NCBI GenBank assembly: GCA_023231475.1
Contig: JALJEE010002831.1
Location: 1-42,157, forward strand
Length of the DNA stretch: 42,157 nucleotides
From: Seison nebaliae
Taxonomy: Eukaryota > Rotifera > Pararotatoria > Seisonacea > Seisonidae
Reading direction: 5' to 3'
Part shown: positions 1 through 11,562 of the stretch, one piece after another
Numbering within the stretch: the stretch's first letter is position 1
Layout of the letters: each line of letters starts with the position of its first letter
Translations under genes and position numbers: made by a program
The notes under the pieces: model-generated
What the model saw: the letters and a program-made list of their open reading frames with translations, nothing else
The model's database searches: none
What the model was told of the DNA's origin: nothing

Positions 1-151
1 CAGATCGATCAAAAAGATCATTCACATTAACATTATTTTTTTACAGTTTTTTTTTTCTATTAAACAAAACAAAAAAGAGATTTTAGCGAATTTTTATTGT
101 TCCATTCTCATCTTACTTATTTTCCAACATATACATACAATTACATATATG

Positions 152-556
152 ATATGGAAACATTAGTTGAGAAGAACGTAATTTTTCTGGGTATGAAAAT
201 TTAAAATAAGAAGAAAAGTTCAGCGACGACCGATGAAATTAGATGTAAGTTTCTTACAAGGGAACTATTTGGTTTTACAATTTTTTTTTCGCTAAAAATA
301 TGCACAGTTGTAGGTAAGGTCATTGTGATCATTAATTTATTAATTTTATTTCCTAAATTTCATTCCTAATTTATCGGCTAAGTCTGTGCACGTTTTCCTT
401 AGCAACCAAACATTTACCGGCATTAGAAGAAGCTAGCCTGTTAGATCTTTTTATTCGTTTCATCATCGTTGCAAATATTTCTCGGTTGAATTGAAGATCA
501 ACTTATTCTTCACTTACTGTTGCGATTTTTATGGGCTAGCCGTTTCTTTGTCCAAC
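152..556 (+). mobile_element. LINE reverse transcriptase fragment, interrupted by an insertion
   Basis: The sequence from 152 to 256 and from 441 to 556 matches, at roughly 90 percent by eye, the minus-strand LINE at the right end of the window (about 40960-41180). It covers the part of the ORF that reads EKNVIFLRMT and then CCDFYGLVVSLSN in the better copy. The match stops sharply after the bases gtccaac at 550-556, where the two copies diverge. The reading frame is not open here, so this is a dead fragment. It sits on the plus strand while the other copy is on the minus strand. An insertion of 184 bases splits it (see the next entry). Confidence 0.8.
257..440. mobile_element. MITE-like insertion with TTA target duplication
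   Basis: The other LINE copy reads gtttcttagatcttttta without interruption. Here the same site reads gtttctta, then 184 extra bases, then ttagatcttttta, so TTA flanks the insert on both sides. The insert starts CAAGGGAAC and ends GCTAGCCTG. Its arms carry imperfect subterminal inverted repeats: tatttggtttt and tgcacag on the left are mirrored by the complement of gtgcac and aaccaaacat on the right. It has no coding capacity. A TTA duplication fits PIF/Harbinger-type elements, but the termini are not a good match to that family, so the superfamily is left open. Confidence 0.6.
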
Positions 557-581
557 TTTGATTTTATAATAAAAAAAAATA

Positions 582-982
582 ATGGAAGATTATATTCAAC
601 AAGTTGGTATTGGTATGTTGGTAAGAGAAATTTTATGTAGCGAAAGTAAATCGAAGGTATTGATTAATATTTTCAATTTTCCAGATCGACATGGCAGATT
701 TTATTATCTACGTGTTTCCTTGGTTATCGAATCGACTCCAAAAAGAAAAACGCAACTTACGACTCAAAATGCCAGAGAAATAACAAAGTTTGTTCATAAG
801 TATGATGAATGGGTGAATTGAATAATATAAAAGCAGCATTATTTATTACACCTTCCGAGAATGTTTCGTTGTATTCCGAGAATAAGAAAAAACGAAATTT
901 AAAAGAAATTCTCACGAAATTAAAAAATGATAGTTCTCAAAACTTGTATATGTCAGTTTTATGGATTTCTTCGGACAATTAG
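582..982 (+). CDS. Hypothetical ORF pair (582-821 and 809-982)
   Basis: I do not recognise this product. One ORF runs from ATG 582 to 821 (79 residues), with a basic, hydrophobic-patterned sequence including RFYYLRVSLVI and REITKFVHKYDEW. A second ORF in another frame starts at ATG 809 and runs to the stop at 980-982 (57 residues, with LYSENKKKRNLKEILTKL). The second looks like a continuation of the first after a shift near 810. I could not find an intron that joins them without a stop. They may be a decayed gene, a gene with an unseen exon, or part of the LINE-rich left edge. The leader directly after the LINE fragment is AT-rich. Confidence 0.3.
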
Positions 983-1319
983 ATAGACGATAAACATAGG
1001 GTTTAATATGTTTTAAGGTAAGAATGAATTCATTATTCAATTCCAGCAAGAATTCTCGATTTATGAAATGTTTTGAACTAGATTTAAATCAAGTAAGTAC
1101 AAACTAAAGTACAAAGTTTGCTCCTAAATAAACAAAAAGTTATTTCTTATTAACGAAAGAAATTGTTAGTTAATCTTGTCGGGAAGAAAGCCGAAAATGA
1201 TTCCGATGTTTTCATCTGTAATTAGCTTCTGTAAAATTCGTTCTGGATTTTCGATGGCGTCATCGTCATGTATTTATTGGGGAGACATTTCGAAAAGTCA
1301 CACTGCTTAGTTAATTCAA

Positions 1320-2033
1320 ATGTTAGTTGGAATTTTGGTGGAATTCATTTATGTTCTTTCATTGGTGGGTGGTAAACGCATCAAGTCGAACATCGGTTAT
1401 CTTGTGGAAAATATACATATAACGAACACAGAATTTCAAGACGGATCATTTGATATTGATGTAACTGGAAAAAACTTGTACATCGTTAAATCAATTCATG
1501 AAAAACCGACTTTGACAAGTAATACTTTTAAATGTGCATGCAAATTAGCAATTTCTACACACCACAATATCAACTCAGAGAGTTGCGTTGCGGAACTTCC
1601 TCTAGCTACTGAATCGAGATTATTGTCTATTCTCGTAGGAAGAAACGGTTACTCATGGTCTGGTAATCGAAAAGATCCTACAAAACATACCAATCTTCCA
1701 CCACCTGATCTTCAAACCATATCATCCAATTCTCCTCATTATTTCCATACGAGTATCACTTCTTCTATCTATAAGGAAGTTAATTTATATTTTAAAAAGA
1801 AATTGAACTAATATCACTTGTAGATTATATGGGAGATGTATGATTCAAGTTTGAAATTAATGCGCATGAAATTCAATAACTCACGTCCAGTAGACGAGTT
1901 GGATTGGTTCTCCATTTCAAAATTGACGGAGCTGAACGTTTATGGAAATATTTCACCGAACATGGTTGATACTATAAAATCTGCAAGCTTTTTAACTATC
2001 GAGTTACTTTTATTAAACTTTAACAAATTCTAA
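1320..2033 (+). CDS. Unknown two-exon protein, possibly secreted (222 aa)
   Basis: Exon 1 is 1320-1778 and exon 2 is 1824-2033, separated by a 45-base intron that starts GTTAAT and ends TTGTAG. Joining them keeps one frame (669 bases, 222 residues plus stop) and fuses two ORFs that otherwise look separate. The N-terminus MLVGILVEFIYVLSLVGG is a plausible signal peptide or anchor, followed by the basic KRIKS. The rest has four cysteines in its first 110 residues, a Pro-rich patch (NLPPPDLQ) and a C-terminal leucine-rich stretch (SISKLTELNVYGN) that is vaguely like a leucine-rich repeat. No family is recognised. An AG (gcttag) lies nine bases before the ATG, so a 5' exon or a spliced leader is possible. 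Confidence 0.5.
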
Positions 2034-5000
2034 TTCCTAATTAGAGACATCCCATTATTAACTAAAAGTATTTTTGTCGTTGTAACGCTAAAAATGTTAT
2101 ACTATCCCATGGGAACCTACGAAGTGTGTCCATCCATTGGGACGTCTTTTCTTATTTGTCATCAGAAAACTTTACCTGTTATATCTTATCAATCTCATTC
2201 CTCTCACGACGGTCTGTATATGTGTATTATAAGGATTAATTAATTTTTTTTTAGTTTTCAACATGAATGAAGCTTCTCACGTTGTCATAATTGGTCAAAT
2301 ACACCATCCTCTATCAAAGTAAAACTAATGTTCTTCTAGCATAAATAATTCGTCATCAAACAATCATCTCCTATTCATGAAAATAATTGAATCATTTCGT
2401 GCAAAATTTCTTGAACATTTTAAAACAAAAATAATTCACACCTATAATTTAAGAAAAGTAACAGCACCAATTTTTTGAAATAAATTAATATTTTTATTAA
2501 ATAATCACGGTAATATCAGGCTAAATATAATAGATCAGGCTGAATCATTGATTTCCGATGACTCATTTAGTGAATTATCCGTCTTCCTCCTTTGTTTATC
2601 CCTCGGGGATTTGTTGTTATAATAAAACAAAAAAAATTAAAAAGTAAAAAATATTATTATTATTATTTACTTATCGAAATTCCCGATTGGATAAATTAAG
2701 TAAGAGATTCCCATGTAAGAGAATTGACAAAGATGTGGTTGGGTCATATGAGAAAATAAATTTCTGGAAATCATGAAGAAGAATATCACGAAATAAATCG
2801 TAATATAGAATAGTATGAGAAGAGACTGACATGGAAAAAGACTGGATCCAAAAACTGTGAGTGAATATGAAACAGATTATGATGAGAAATCTAAGAAGGG
2901 GGTATCAAGAACCCGAAATTTTTTTGATAAGACAAAAGAGAACTCGCATAGTAAAAAGCCTAGTGTGGTGAAGAGCAGAAAACGATTACATCTGTGAAAA
3001 CCGATCTCTTTATAAACTGATTATAAACACGGTCCTTCGACCGAAAGAGCGTAGGGTGCAAAACACCACCGTTTCCAAGAAGTATAAAGGAAGAACCAAA
3101 CTTTTAAAAAGTTTTTAATTATCTAAATATTTCTAAATTTTTATAAACCATATGATAATGATTACAATTTACAGATTAAATGTTAATTCTTTAAAACCTA
3201 ATTGTTCGTCCATCCAGTGACTTTTTCTATAACCATGTCATAAGTTTCGAAAAGTTCAGTCATCTTTTGTGTTTCATTATTGAAAACTTACAATTTATTG
3301 TTTAGTTTATAATTTATCGGTTCCGAATTTGGTAAACCTTCGCATATTTGGTCATCGCATCAGCTGTTCTGTACAGAAAAATATGAGACGCCTAGATAAT
3401 AACAATGTAAATTTTGCAATACAAACAATACTGAAAATACTTGTGAGAATGCAACACAATAGTATAACTGAATTTATGAAATGAAAAAGAAACACAAGTT
3501 TATTGTCTTATTTTAGCTTATTTTATAATTATTATACTTCTATCAAATATATTACCATTGTCTAACAGATCTGATCAGTAATATAGATGAATTTATCAGA
3601 ATTGTTTTTTATTCAGAATTAATAATTTATTTATCTTTCGATTATATTTTTCAGTTGTAGCAGAAATTGGAGATTTAACTCGAATTAGTAGAACAGACGA
3701 TATTTCCATTTTAACAGTGATCGTATAATTTAATCTCTTTTGACATTTGAGAGTGAAAGAGAGACAGAGAGAATCGGAAGAATCAACAGAGACATTTGAA
3801 TAGTTATTATGTTTAATACAGTTCTAACCCATTTCGATCATTAATTCCCATCATTATTTCGCATGTGGGAGGAGTGAGGTCTGAACTTTAACAGTTTAAG
3901 AAACAGTTCGACAAAGAGTTTTTTATCAATATTTCGACCATTCGTTATTTGATTTCTTAAATATCCAAATGGTTTATTTTAGTTCAATTATCTTTCACAA
4001 TAATTTTTTCATATGTTCGACATGGTTATCGAAATAACTAATGTATTAAATGTCCTAGTAGTCGAACAGGCATCTGATTCGAATAATCACAACTATTATT
4101 AAGTTTGATGTATTTTAGAATTTTTATAATGAGTTTGATAAATAATAATATTTGTAGAAATGTGATCGGATGACGTAAAAATAAGAAGTATTTCTTTCAA
4201 TAAGATAGTCGAAGTTCTTACAAAGTTGTTAGTCCGATGAAAGGAAATGATTTATGAAAGATAATGTAGTCCCATAAATGAGTGGAAGAATAAATTATGG
4301 TGGAAGAATTGTGCATTAATTACTTTACAATATGGAATGGTCGAATGCCAATCAGCTGGACATCAAAAAAATGAATATTAAAAGAGAATCAGTGAATCAT
4401 GTGTTGAATGAATGAGTTACTTTCGGTGATTGTTGAAGAGAAGAACTATGATGATTCATGTGATGGTGAAGTATAAATAGAGTAATCAATCAATATGTGA
4501 ACCAGCTGACATATTAATTGGAATGATGAAAATAAACAAGAGAACCAATTGGCAAGTTGATAGACTCAAATCGTTCTCATATCAGTGGAATAGAGATCAT
4601 ACTTCAGTCTTCTCATTTTTCCTTTTTTTTGGTCAGAGGATGAAAATGAGGAAACGGAAATATTGATTCCATTCAATAGTCTCATCAGACTATTATCGTT
4701 TATTTTCACAGTCTATTATCATCGAACGGAATCGATGGTGGTATTTGGGAAAATGAAACATTTTCATTTCATTTATTGTCAATCATTCAATAGATGAGAA
4801 GTAGTAACGTGATCATAAACGAATGATTGTCGTTAGTAAGTACTATATCAGGAAACTTTTTCATCTTTTCTTTTTCATTTGTTGAACATTAGAAGGAAAA
4901 TAGGTTAATCTCTTTTACAAAAGTATAGAACTGGTAGACGAGAAATTTTTTTCTTTCGGTTTTATTCATCATATCGATATATGAAACATACAGATAGATG

Positions 5001-5551
5001 ATCGTTCAACTCGAAGAATGTAACCGCAGACATAAATAGCACACACAACAGATAGTAACTGAGAGAGAGGGACACCACCGCCATCACCACCACCACCACC
5101 ACTATAGAACAGATGATCAGAAAAATGGGAAAGAATACAAAATAAACAATCAATCCTCGAAAGAGATCGATGATGGAGGGTAGAAGAGGAGACGAACGTT
5201 GAAACATGAGGCGAAGAAGAAATTTTCTTTTTACATTTCTCCTTTTCTGCTTTCATGTTCATCAGACACACTAATGATCAGTACACCAACCTATGTCTAA
5301 TTATTGTTTATTAATGTAATTATTTTTTTTTCACATTTTTTTCTTTTTATACTTTTCTTCCTTTTCCAATTTTCCTTTCTTTTTACATTCTTTTTCTTTC
5401 ATTCACATGTACGGGTACGTGTACCGGAGAATGTACTATATATTAGAAATATTGGACGTTTATCATCATTTTTCTTTCGGTCGCAGAATATAAAACTTTA
5501 TTCAACTTTCTTCTTAGGATCTCATTGAACCAATATCTCTCAGTAATCAGA
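2034..5551. other. Long AT-rich spacer upstream of alpha-tubulin
   Basis: No gene is supported here. I see a short hairpin cggtc-cttc-gaccg near 3030-3044, scattered short ORFs, and a possible exon after tttttcag at about 3655 (reading VAEIGDLTRISRTDD) that I cannot attach to anything. There is a CCA/CAC-rich microsatellite near 5076-5102 and T-rich pyrimidine tracts from 5320 to 5400. The last 100 bases are likely the tubulin promoter and leader: actatatatta lies near 5434, and AG acceptor-like sites occur at 5518 (cttcttag) and directly before the ATG (taatcag, 5550). Confidence 0.5.
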
Positions 5552-6898
5552 ATGCGTGAATGTATCTCAATCCATGTTGGTCAGGCAGGTGTCCAAATAG
5601 GAAATGCTTGTTGGGAATTATATTGTCTAGAACATAATATTAAACCTGATGGAACTCTTAATGACAAGAGTGGGCCAATTGATGATTCATTCACAACTTT
5701 CTTCAGTGAGACAGGTGGATCGCGTCATGTTCCACGAGCTGTTTTCGTCGACTTGGAACCGACAGTTATTGATGAAATTCGTGCGGGAGCCTATCGAGGA
5801 CTATTCCATCCCGAACAACTCATCAGTGGTAAAGAGGACGCTGCTAATAATTATGCTCGTGGACATTATACAATCGGGAAGGAAGCGATCGATCAAACAA
5901 CCGACAGAATTAGGAAAGTCGCCGAACAATGTACAGGACTTCAAGGTTTTCTACTTTTCCATTCGTTTGGTGGTGGCACCGGTTCCGGATTCACTTCTTT
6001 ACTTATGGACAAATTAAGTTTGGATTATGGGAAGAAGTCGAAATTAGAATTTGCTGTTTATCCATCACCTCGGATTGCTTCGGCTGTCGTCGAACCTTAT
6101 AATTCCGTTTTAACAACACATACAACATTGGAACATTCCGATTGTGCATTTATGGTAGACAATGAAGCGATTTATGAGATTTGTAATAAAAATTTAGATA
6201 TTGGTCGTCCGACGTATTGTAATCTCAATCGACTCATGGCTCAAGTAGTTTCATCAGTAACTGCTTCACTTCGTTTTGAAGGTGCTCTCAATGTTGATTT
6301 GACTGAATTCCAAACGAATCTAGTACCATATCCTCGAATCCATTTCCCATTAACCACTTACGCTCCAATCATATCAGCCGAGAAAGCTTATCATGAACAG
6401 TTGACAGTCAATGAAATCACGTCAGCATGTTTCGATCCTCGAAATCAAATGGTCAAGTGCAATCCCATTAATGGGAAATATATGGCCTGTTGTTTACTTT
6501 ATCGAGGAGACGTCGTACCCAAAGACGTTAATCAATCGATTAATCAGATAAAAGCTAAAAAGAATGTTCAGTTTGTTGACTGGTGTCCAACCGGATTTAA
6601 AGTTGGCATCAACTCACAACCACCAACCGTCGTTCCAGGTGGTGATGTCGCCAAAGTTGAACGTGCTGTCTGCATGTTGTCAAATACAACGGCAATAGCT
6701 GAAGCTTGGGCGAAATTAGATCTTAAATTCGACTTAATGTATTCAAAGAGAGCATTCGTACATTGGTATGTGGGGGAGGGAATGGAGGAAGGTGAATTCA
6801 CTGAAGCTAGAGAAGATTTAGCTGCTTTAGAGAAAGATTACGAAGAAGTTGGAATGGATTCAGTTAGCGATGATGCTAATGAGGATGCTTACTATTAA
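5552..6898 (+). CDS. TUBA: Alpha-tubulin, divergent isotype
   Basis: This is a complete intronless alpha-tubulin of 448 residues that pairs with beta-tubulin in microtubules. The start is the ATG opening [13 protein letters not shown], the universal alpha-tubulin N-terminus. The frame is open a little further upstream but has no earlier ATG. Visible signatures are GQAGVQIG, the nucleotide loop GGGTGSGF (about 141-148), DLTEFQTN with the alpha-specific catalytic Glu (about 252) that drives hydrolysis of GTP on beta, and [12 protein letters not shown]. The acetylated luminal Lys survives at position 39, but its loop is two residues shorter than in vertebrates. The tail is unusual: it ends DANEDAYY, short in Glu and with two terminal tyrosines, where most alpha-tubulins end in a Glu-rich run plus one Tyr. 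This suggests altered polyglutamylation or tyrosination. Confidence 0.97.
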   Translation: MRECISIHVGQAGVQIGNACWELYCLEHNIKPDGTLNDKSGPIDDSFTTFFSETGGSRHVPRAVFVDLEPTVIDEIRAGAYRGLFHPEQLISGKEDAANNYARGHYTIGKEAIDQTTDRIRKVAEQCTGLQGFLLFHSFGGGTGSGFTSLLMDKLSLDYGKKSKLEFAVYPSPRIASAVVEPYNSVLTTHTTLEHSDCAFMVDNEAIYEICNKNLDIGRPTYCNLNRLMAQVVSSVTASLRFEGALNVDLTEFQTNLVPYPRIHFPLTTYAPIISAEKAYHEQLTVNEITSACFDPRNQMVKCNPINGKYMACCLLYRGDVVPKDVNQSINQIKAKKNVQFVDWCPTGFKVGINSQPPTVVPGGDVAKVERAVCMLSNTTAIAEAWAKLDLKFDLMYSKRAFVHWYVGEGMEEGEFTEAREDLAALEKDYEEVGMDSVSDDANEDAYY

Positions 6899-7448
6899 TT
6901 AATTCGAACGGGCCTAAATATTTTCTTAAGCAAGAAAACTGAATATTGAGATATTCCATCAAAACATTTATTACATCTCACTTTTCTATTTATATTGATC
7001 CTCAAACTTTTATTCTTGAAATAATCACCGTTATGTTCTTTTCTCGAATGCAAATTTCTTCCAATATCACTTATTAACAAATATTTAATGTCACTCCAAT
7101 AACATTTCTAATAAAACCTTCATAAAATTTAAACAATTTCTAAATGATATTGATAATAATATGATCTTTCTCTGAATCAGAATTTAAGTATTGAAACATC
7201 ATAACTTGTGATAATAACTTGTGAGAATAAAATGAATGATAATTAAATGTATATGTCAGAATTAGAATAAGTTGATTATACAAAAAAACCGAATTCATTT
7301 TTTATATTGATTTGTGAATTAAATCGAAAAATGAAACGAACTGAATAAATTTTACGTGAATGACCATATAAATTATTGATGAAGAAATGAATAAGATGAT
7401 GAAATTGGGTTTTTTATTTGGAATCATTTCATGAAATTCAATCAGAAA
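6899..7448. other. Spacer between alpha-tubulin and the next gene
   Basis: AT-rich, with no ORF worth calling. It carries AATAAA-type signals (for example near 7110 and 7224) that could end the tubulin transcript, and presumably holds the promoter of the gene that starts at 7449. Confidence 0.5.
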
Positions 7449-9374
7449 ATGAAAAATACTCAGGGTTCGGACAGTTCACCGAACGATTCCAATGAAACAA
7501 AATGTTCATATTTACTTTCATTTAAATTCACTTAAATCATTCATCTAGTTTTGAAGGTGCCATGTAACACACCGGAAGAATTTCTTTCGATAAAAAAGCG
7601 ACATAAAACGCCGGCAATTGAAACGATTACAACGCCCTCAAAATCCATCCCGAGTAACCGGTATTTTTTAGAGCGATCGATGAATGAGGTGTTGGTGGGG
7701 AAGCCGATTTCGAATACGGAACTTACACCACAATCTTCCACTAGTTCCCTTTCGATGCTCTGTGATGGAAAATTCAAATTTTCCAGATTTATTTTCCGTC
7801 GTCCAATGGACCAGCATGATGGCTTGTGGCGTTATTTCGTATATAATCATCCGATTGACGAGATTGATTCAGTTACGCGCAGTGAAGATTCTGACGATTG
7901 GTCTTTTATTTCCAGTAGCGTGTCGAAAGTGTCATCATCTAGAATTCATCATTCCGTTCTCGAGAGACCGACGAAGCGAATTAAACGAATTAGATATGAA
8001 TCGAAAACGGATTTGGCTGAACCGATGCAGGTAGTTTGGAAGAAGTTCGTTTATGGTAGTCGAGTGGGATGGCGTCGATTTGTTTATTCGGATGAGAACG
8101 AACATTTATTTACGGAAGAAATGTTAGAGGAGCGTAGAAAAGAATCAAAAAAGATTAATAAAATTTTAAGTCGAGATGAATTACCAGAGAATTGTTGTAT
8201 TAATATCATTCCCGATTACTTCGATACTACAATGGATGATGAATATGATTTGAAGCCATATATTAAGAAAGTTCTAGATGAGTTTATTCCTTTCCGTCAA
8301 ATCGATATGATAAATAAGAGACAGAAAGTATTTGGAGATTATGCTTATCGTCAATTACAATTCCTCAAATATTGGCATGATCAGAAGAAATCCTCCACCA
8401 AAATCACCAGTAAAACGATGAGTGCTTATAAAATGGATGAGAGAGAATTGAAGATTGCTCCGAGTGTGTTGACTCGAAATCGTTATTTTCCCCCCACTTC
8501 CTCTAATGAAGAAGAACGAGATGAGTATGTCGAATTTGAACCGTGGTGGTATTCGAGAGCAAAGAAATGTTTCTGTGACGAGTCCTGCGAATATTGCAGT
8601 CAATTTCTTAATTTGGACTTGAGTGATATTGAAGACGTACAAGTTTATGAAGATATTTATAAGAATAAATTATCTACAGCTAGTTCGATTGATGTGTCAG
8701 CAGAATATTATGAAAATATTCTTCCTGAATATCGAGTTCTCACCGGACAGGAACTTAATCGTTGGTTGGATTATGCACGTCATTATAACATGTTGATCAT
8801 CCAACCCGTTTCTCAAACTCAAGCGAGTGAAACTGTTCGGCAGTTTCATGAAGCGAAGAAATTTACTACTAATCGAGCTGCAGCAGAAGCGATAAACATC
8901 GACGATTTGTTGAAGGCACATAAAGGACGATTTCGTATGAACGAATTCTCCACATATCTTGTCAACATCAATCAATGGGCACGAGATCGACTACGTGAAA
9001 AAAAGAGTTGTCGTCGATTAACTCGATATTTCAATTATGTGAAACGAATCGAACAATTCGAACGAGTTCTTGATAAAACAGTTACAAATCGGGATGTTTT
9101 GGACGAATATTTCCCGAATGATCCCGAAATCGACGCCCAATTGGAAGAAATACGAAGAGAGAAACAAAACATTCTCTTACAAGATCAGAAAGAAGCTGAA
9201 CTAAGAAAGAATTTAATCGAATTGAAAAAACCGAAAAAAACGAGAAAAATAAATTCCGATATTTCTCCCAAGAATATTTTGCCGGAATTGCGAGGAAGAT
9301 ACAGTGTCAAATGTCCAAAGACATTCGAATATGGTAAGAAATATGATACGTTTTCACCCAAAATGAAATTTTAA
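7449..9374 (+). CDS. Unknown 626-residue protein with W-[KR]-x-FVY motifs
   Basis: Exon 1 is 7449-7503 (MKNTQGSDSSPNDSNETK), followed by a 45-base intron starting GTTCAT and ending TCTAG, then exon 2 from 7549 to 9374. The joined frame is exactly 627 codons. Without exon 1 the first ATG would be at 7680. I do not recognise the family. The middle carries repeated short motifs: LWRYFVY, VWKKFVY and GWRRFVY, about 20-100 residues apart. A cysteine cluster reads CFCDESCEYC and may bind a metal. The C-terminal half is highly charged and mostly helical in pattern (NQWARDRLREKK, EEIRREKQ), with likely coiled coil near residues 510-590. A basic patch, RPTKRIKRIRYES, could be a nuclear signal. The gene is convergent with the SEC14-like gene, 233 bases away. 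Confidence 0.75.
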
Positions 9375-9607
9375 TTTCATTAAATTTTCTCTCTAGCTAA
9401 TCCTCCACAATCTTCCGCAAAGTTTCAGATTCATAAAAATTTTAATAAATTAATTAGATGTCCATCAGATTGACGGATGAAATAAATATAAAAGAATTGG
9501 ATGGAATGTTCAGAAGATAAACTATATGTGGATTCAATAATAAATGTTTAGAAAAACAAAAGATGAAAAAAAAATTCTCCCTTGTCATGTTAATAAAAAG
9601 AAGAGTT

Positions 9608-11562
9608 TTAATTTCCGTCATCTGACATATTATTTTCATTATTCGTCACCATATTACCAATAGTATTTGTAGTATTTGTAGAATTGAGAGATATTGAAGC
9701 AGTTTGAGTAGGAGTAGTATTAATAGTTGTTGAAGGAATTGGAGGAGTACTAATAGTTGTTGAAAGAATTGGAGGAGTATTAATAGTTGTTGATGGAATT
9801 GGAGTAGTAATAGTAGTTGAAAGAGAAGAAGTTTTAGATTGAATAATTTCATTGAATTGATCACTATTAGCTGAAGAATTGTCATCTAACAATTTTCCAC
9901 GACTTACAATTTCTTTATTTCGATTGAATAATTCAATTTTGTAATTAATTAATTTATTCTTTATCCAACTATAAGAATTATCAAAACGAATAAGAATAAT
10001 TCCTTTCTTCTCGATTTTGAGAGAGCCTTCTTCCGGTATCAACTGAGACTGAGTTCTCGAATATTGAACGAGATCGTGTAACTTCAATCCTTTGTTATCC
10101 CGACCAGTCAATAGACGTGTTTCAACAATTCGAATTTCACTTTCATCTTCTTCGTCGATTTCAATTGGTGATTTCCCAATAATACGATGGACACTAAATC
10201 CGATATCGCAATCTTGAGATTGGAATATCCATCTAATGTTTAGAAAGTGAATGATTGACATTGGATTGTAAAAGAGAGAAATGAACTTGATAGTCGATCC
10301 AATATCTTGGACGAGAATGTAAATATCTAAATAATTTCCATGAGGAATCGTCGTACTCTCTAATTGATCGTCTTTTACTTTTTGACTAAAAAACTTCTCT
10401 GGTACTTTACCACCCCAACAAATCTTCGAACGAGTTGACAATAAAAATTTATAAAAAAAAATCCTAACAAATTCTGAGCAATTCTCATCACCATCCTTAT
10501 CTACCAGAGTCCCACCATAATATTTCGGGATCTGATCTTGATTGATAAATTGAAGAAGATCATCTAAAAACGATTCTATTCTCGCCGAATTTAAATTAAC
10601 TTAGAATTCAAATCAAAATTTCCAACTACCACAAACTGTCACTTTCTTTCTCGTTCCTTCATCCAAAAACGGTTTAACTGCCTGATAGAGAAAGGGGAAG
10701 ACTTTGGGTGCTAATCTCATCAAATTTCAATATGAGTTGAAAGAATGGATGGAGAGAAAAGAGGAACCGTTTATAACGAATGTTTTTGATAAAGTCTCCG
10801 GATAATGAGTCTCAAATAACGTCACAATCTCATTGAATAATTGGAGTCCTTCAGTTGTCTATCAGTAAATTATTCTCGAAATAATTCTCATCGATCTAAC
10901 CTGGTTTCCACAGGTGACCCATCGAAGCATTCCTCAAATCGAAAATCACAATTATTTTCGTTATCGATCGATTCTCTTCTTTAGTCAATTGAGCTAAACG
11001 GTAATTCATGTATTCTAACAAATGGATCTTCATTCGAATTATTTGACTCTTTGCAACTGATCTCATAATTCCTTTCATATCAATCATTCCGAATGGATCA
11101 TACCATACTAATGATCCATCTTTTCCACGACCACATATTCCTCCCGCATAATATCTCTCCAAAATCTCATTCTTCTCATAATTCATCAGAATATCATCAA
11201 CTTTCCCCATTTTCCTCCATTCCAAATGCTGGAAAAACCGTCAACCATCAAATAATTCATTGTCAATGGTTAAAAGAACAAACATTTCTCAACATAATTT
11301 CTGCTTTGTCAACATCGAAATTTCTCGCTAATACATAAAAAATGAGATGAATCAGAAATTGAGAATAATTCGAACCTTTCAACCATCGATATAGATAATA
11401 ATTATCCGTTTTTCGATGTGCAGGTAAAGTATCGATCATTCTTTCATGCAACTATTTTATATTGTGTTGGAATAGTTGGAGGAATTATATTAAAGAAAAA
11501 CGAACTCCGTTCAATGCTACCAATTCAGCAGATGTCCATTTCTCATCGATTACGCCAATCAT
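9608..11562 (-). CDS. SEC14L: SEC14-like lipid-transfer protein (CRAL-TRIO plus GOLD)
   Basis: Nine exons join to 1563 bases (520 residues): 11562-11506, 11451-11376, 11327-11284, 11228-10901, 10848-10768, 10710-10627, 10599-10469, 10423-10287 and 10232-9608. The order of motifs follows vertebrate SEC14L2: the CRAL-TRIO N-lobe (YYLYRWLKARNFDVDKAE), GGICGRGKDGSLVWYDPFG, DLRNASMGHLWKP, HYPETLSKTFVINAPKVFP, then QDQIPKYYGGTLVDKDGD. The GOLD domain follows (IKWIFQSQDCDIGF, PEEGSLKI, GIILIRFDNSYSWIKNKL). SEC14L proteins bind hydrophobic ligands such as phospholipids or tocopherol in the cytosol and at Golgi membranes. After the GOLD domain comes a Thr/Pro/Asn-rich tail with repeats of STTINTPPI type that vertebrate homologues lack. 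Seven donors are GTT; the intron before 10599 is 27 bases (GTTGGA) or 30 (GTAGTT). Three introns (10233-10286, 10424-10468, 11328-11375) are multiples of three and stop-free. Confidence 0.92.

Noticed and set aside
3026-3070. Hairpin ggtccttcgacc as a tRNA or small RNA
   Set aside because: Only a five-pair stem is present; no cloverleaf or other RNA family features can be drawn.
4962-5271. Minus-strand ORFs upstream of tubulin
   Set aside because: Their content is only the translation of CCA/GGT and pyrimidine-rich repeats; no homology or start context supports them.
5525-5551. Upstream extension of alpha-tubulin reading NQYLSVIR
   Set aside because: It has no ATG, and [13 protein letters not shown] is the invariant alpha-tubulin start, so these bases are leader.
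9646-9885. Leu/Gln-rich ORF on the minus strand
   Set aside because: It is a shifted frame of the Thr/Pro repeat tail of the SEC14-like gene.
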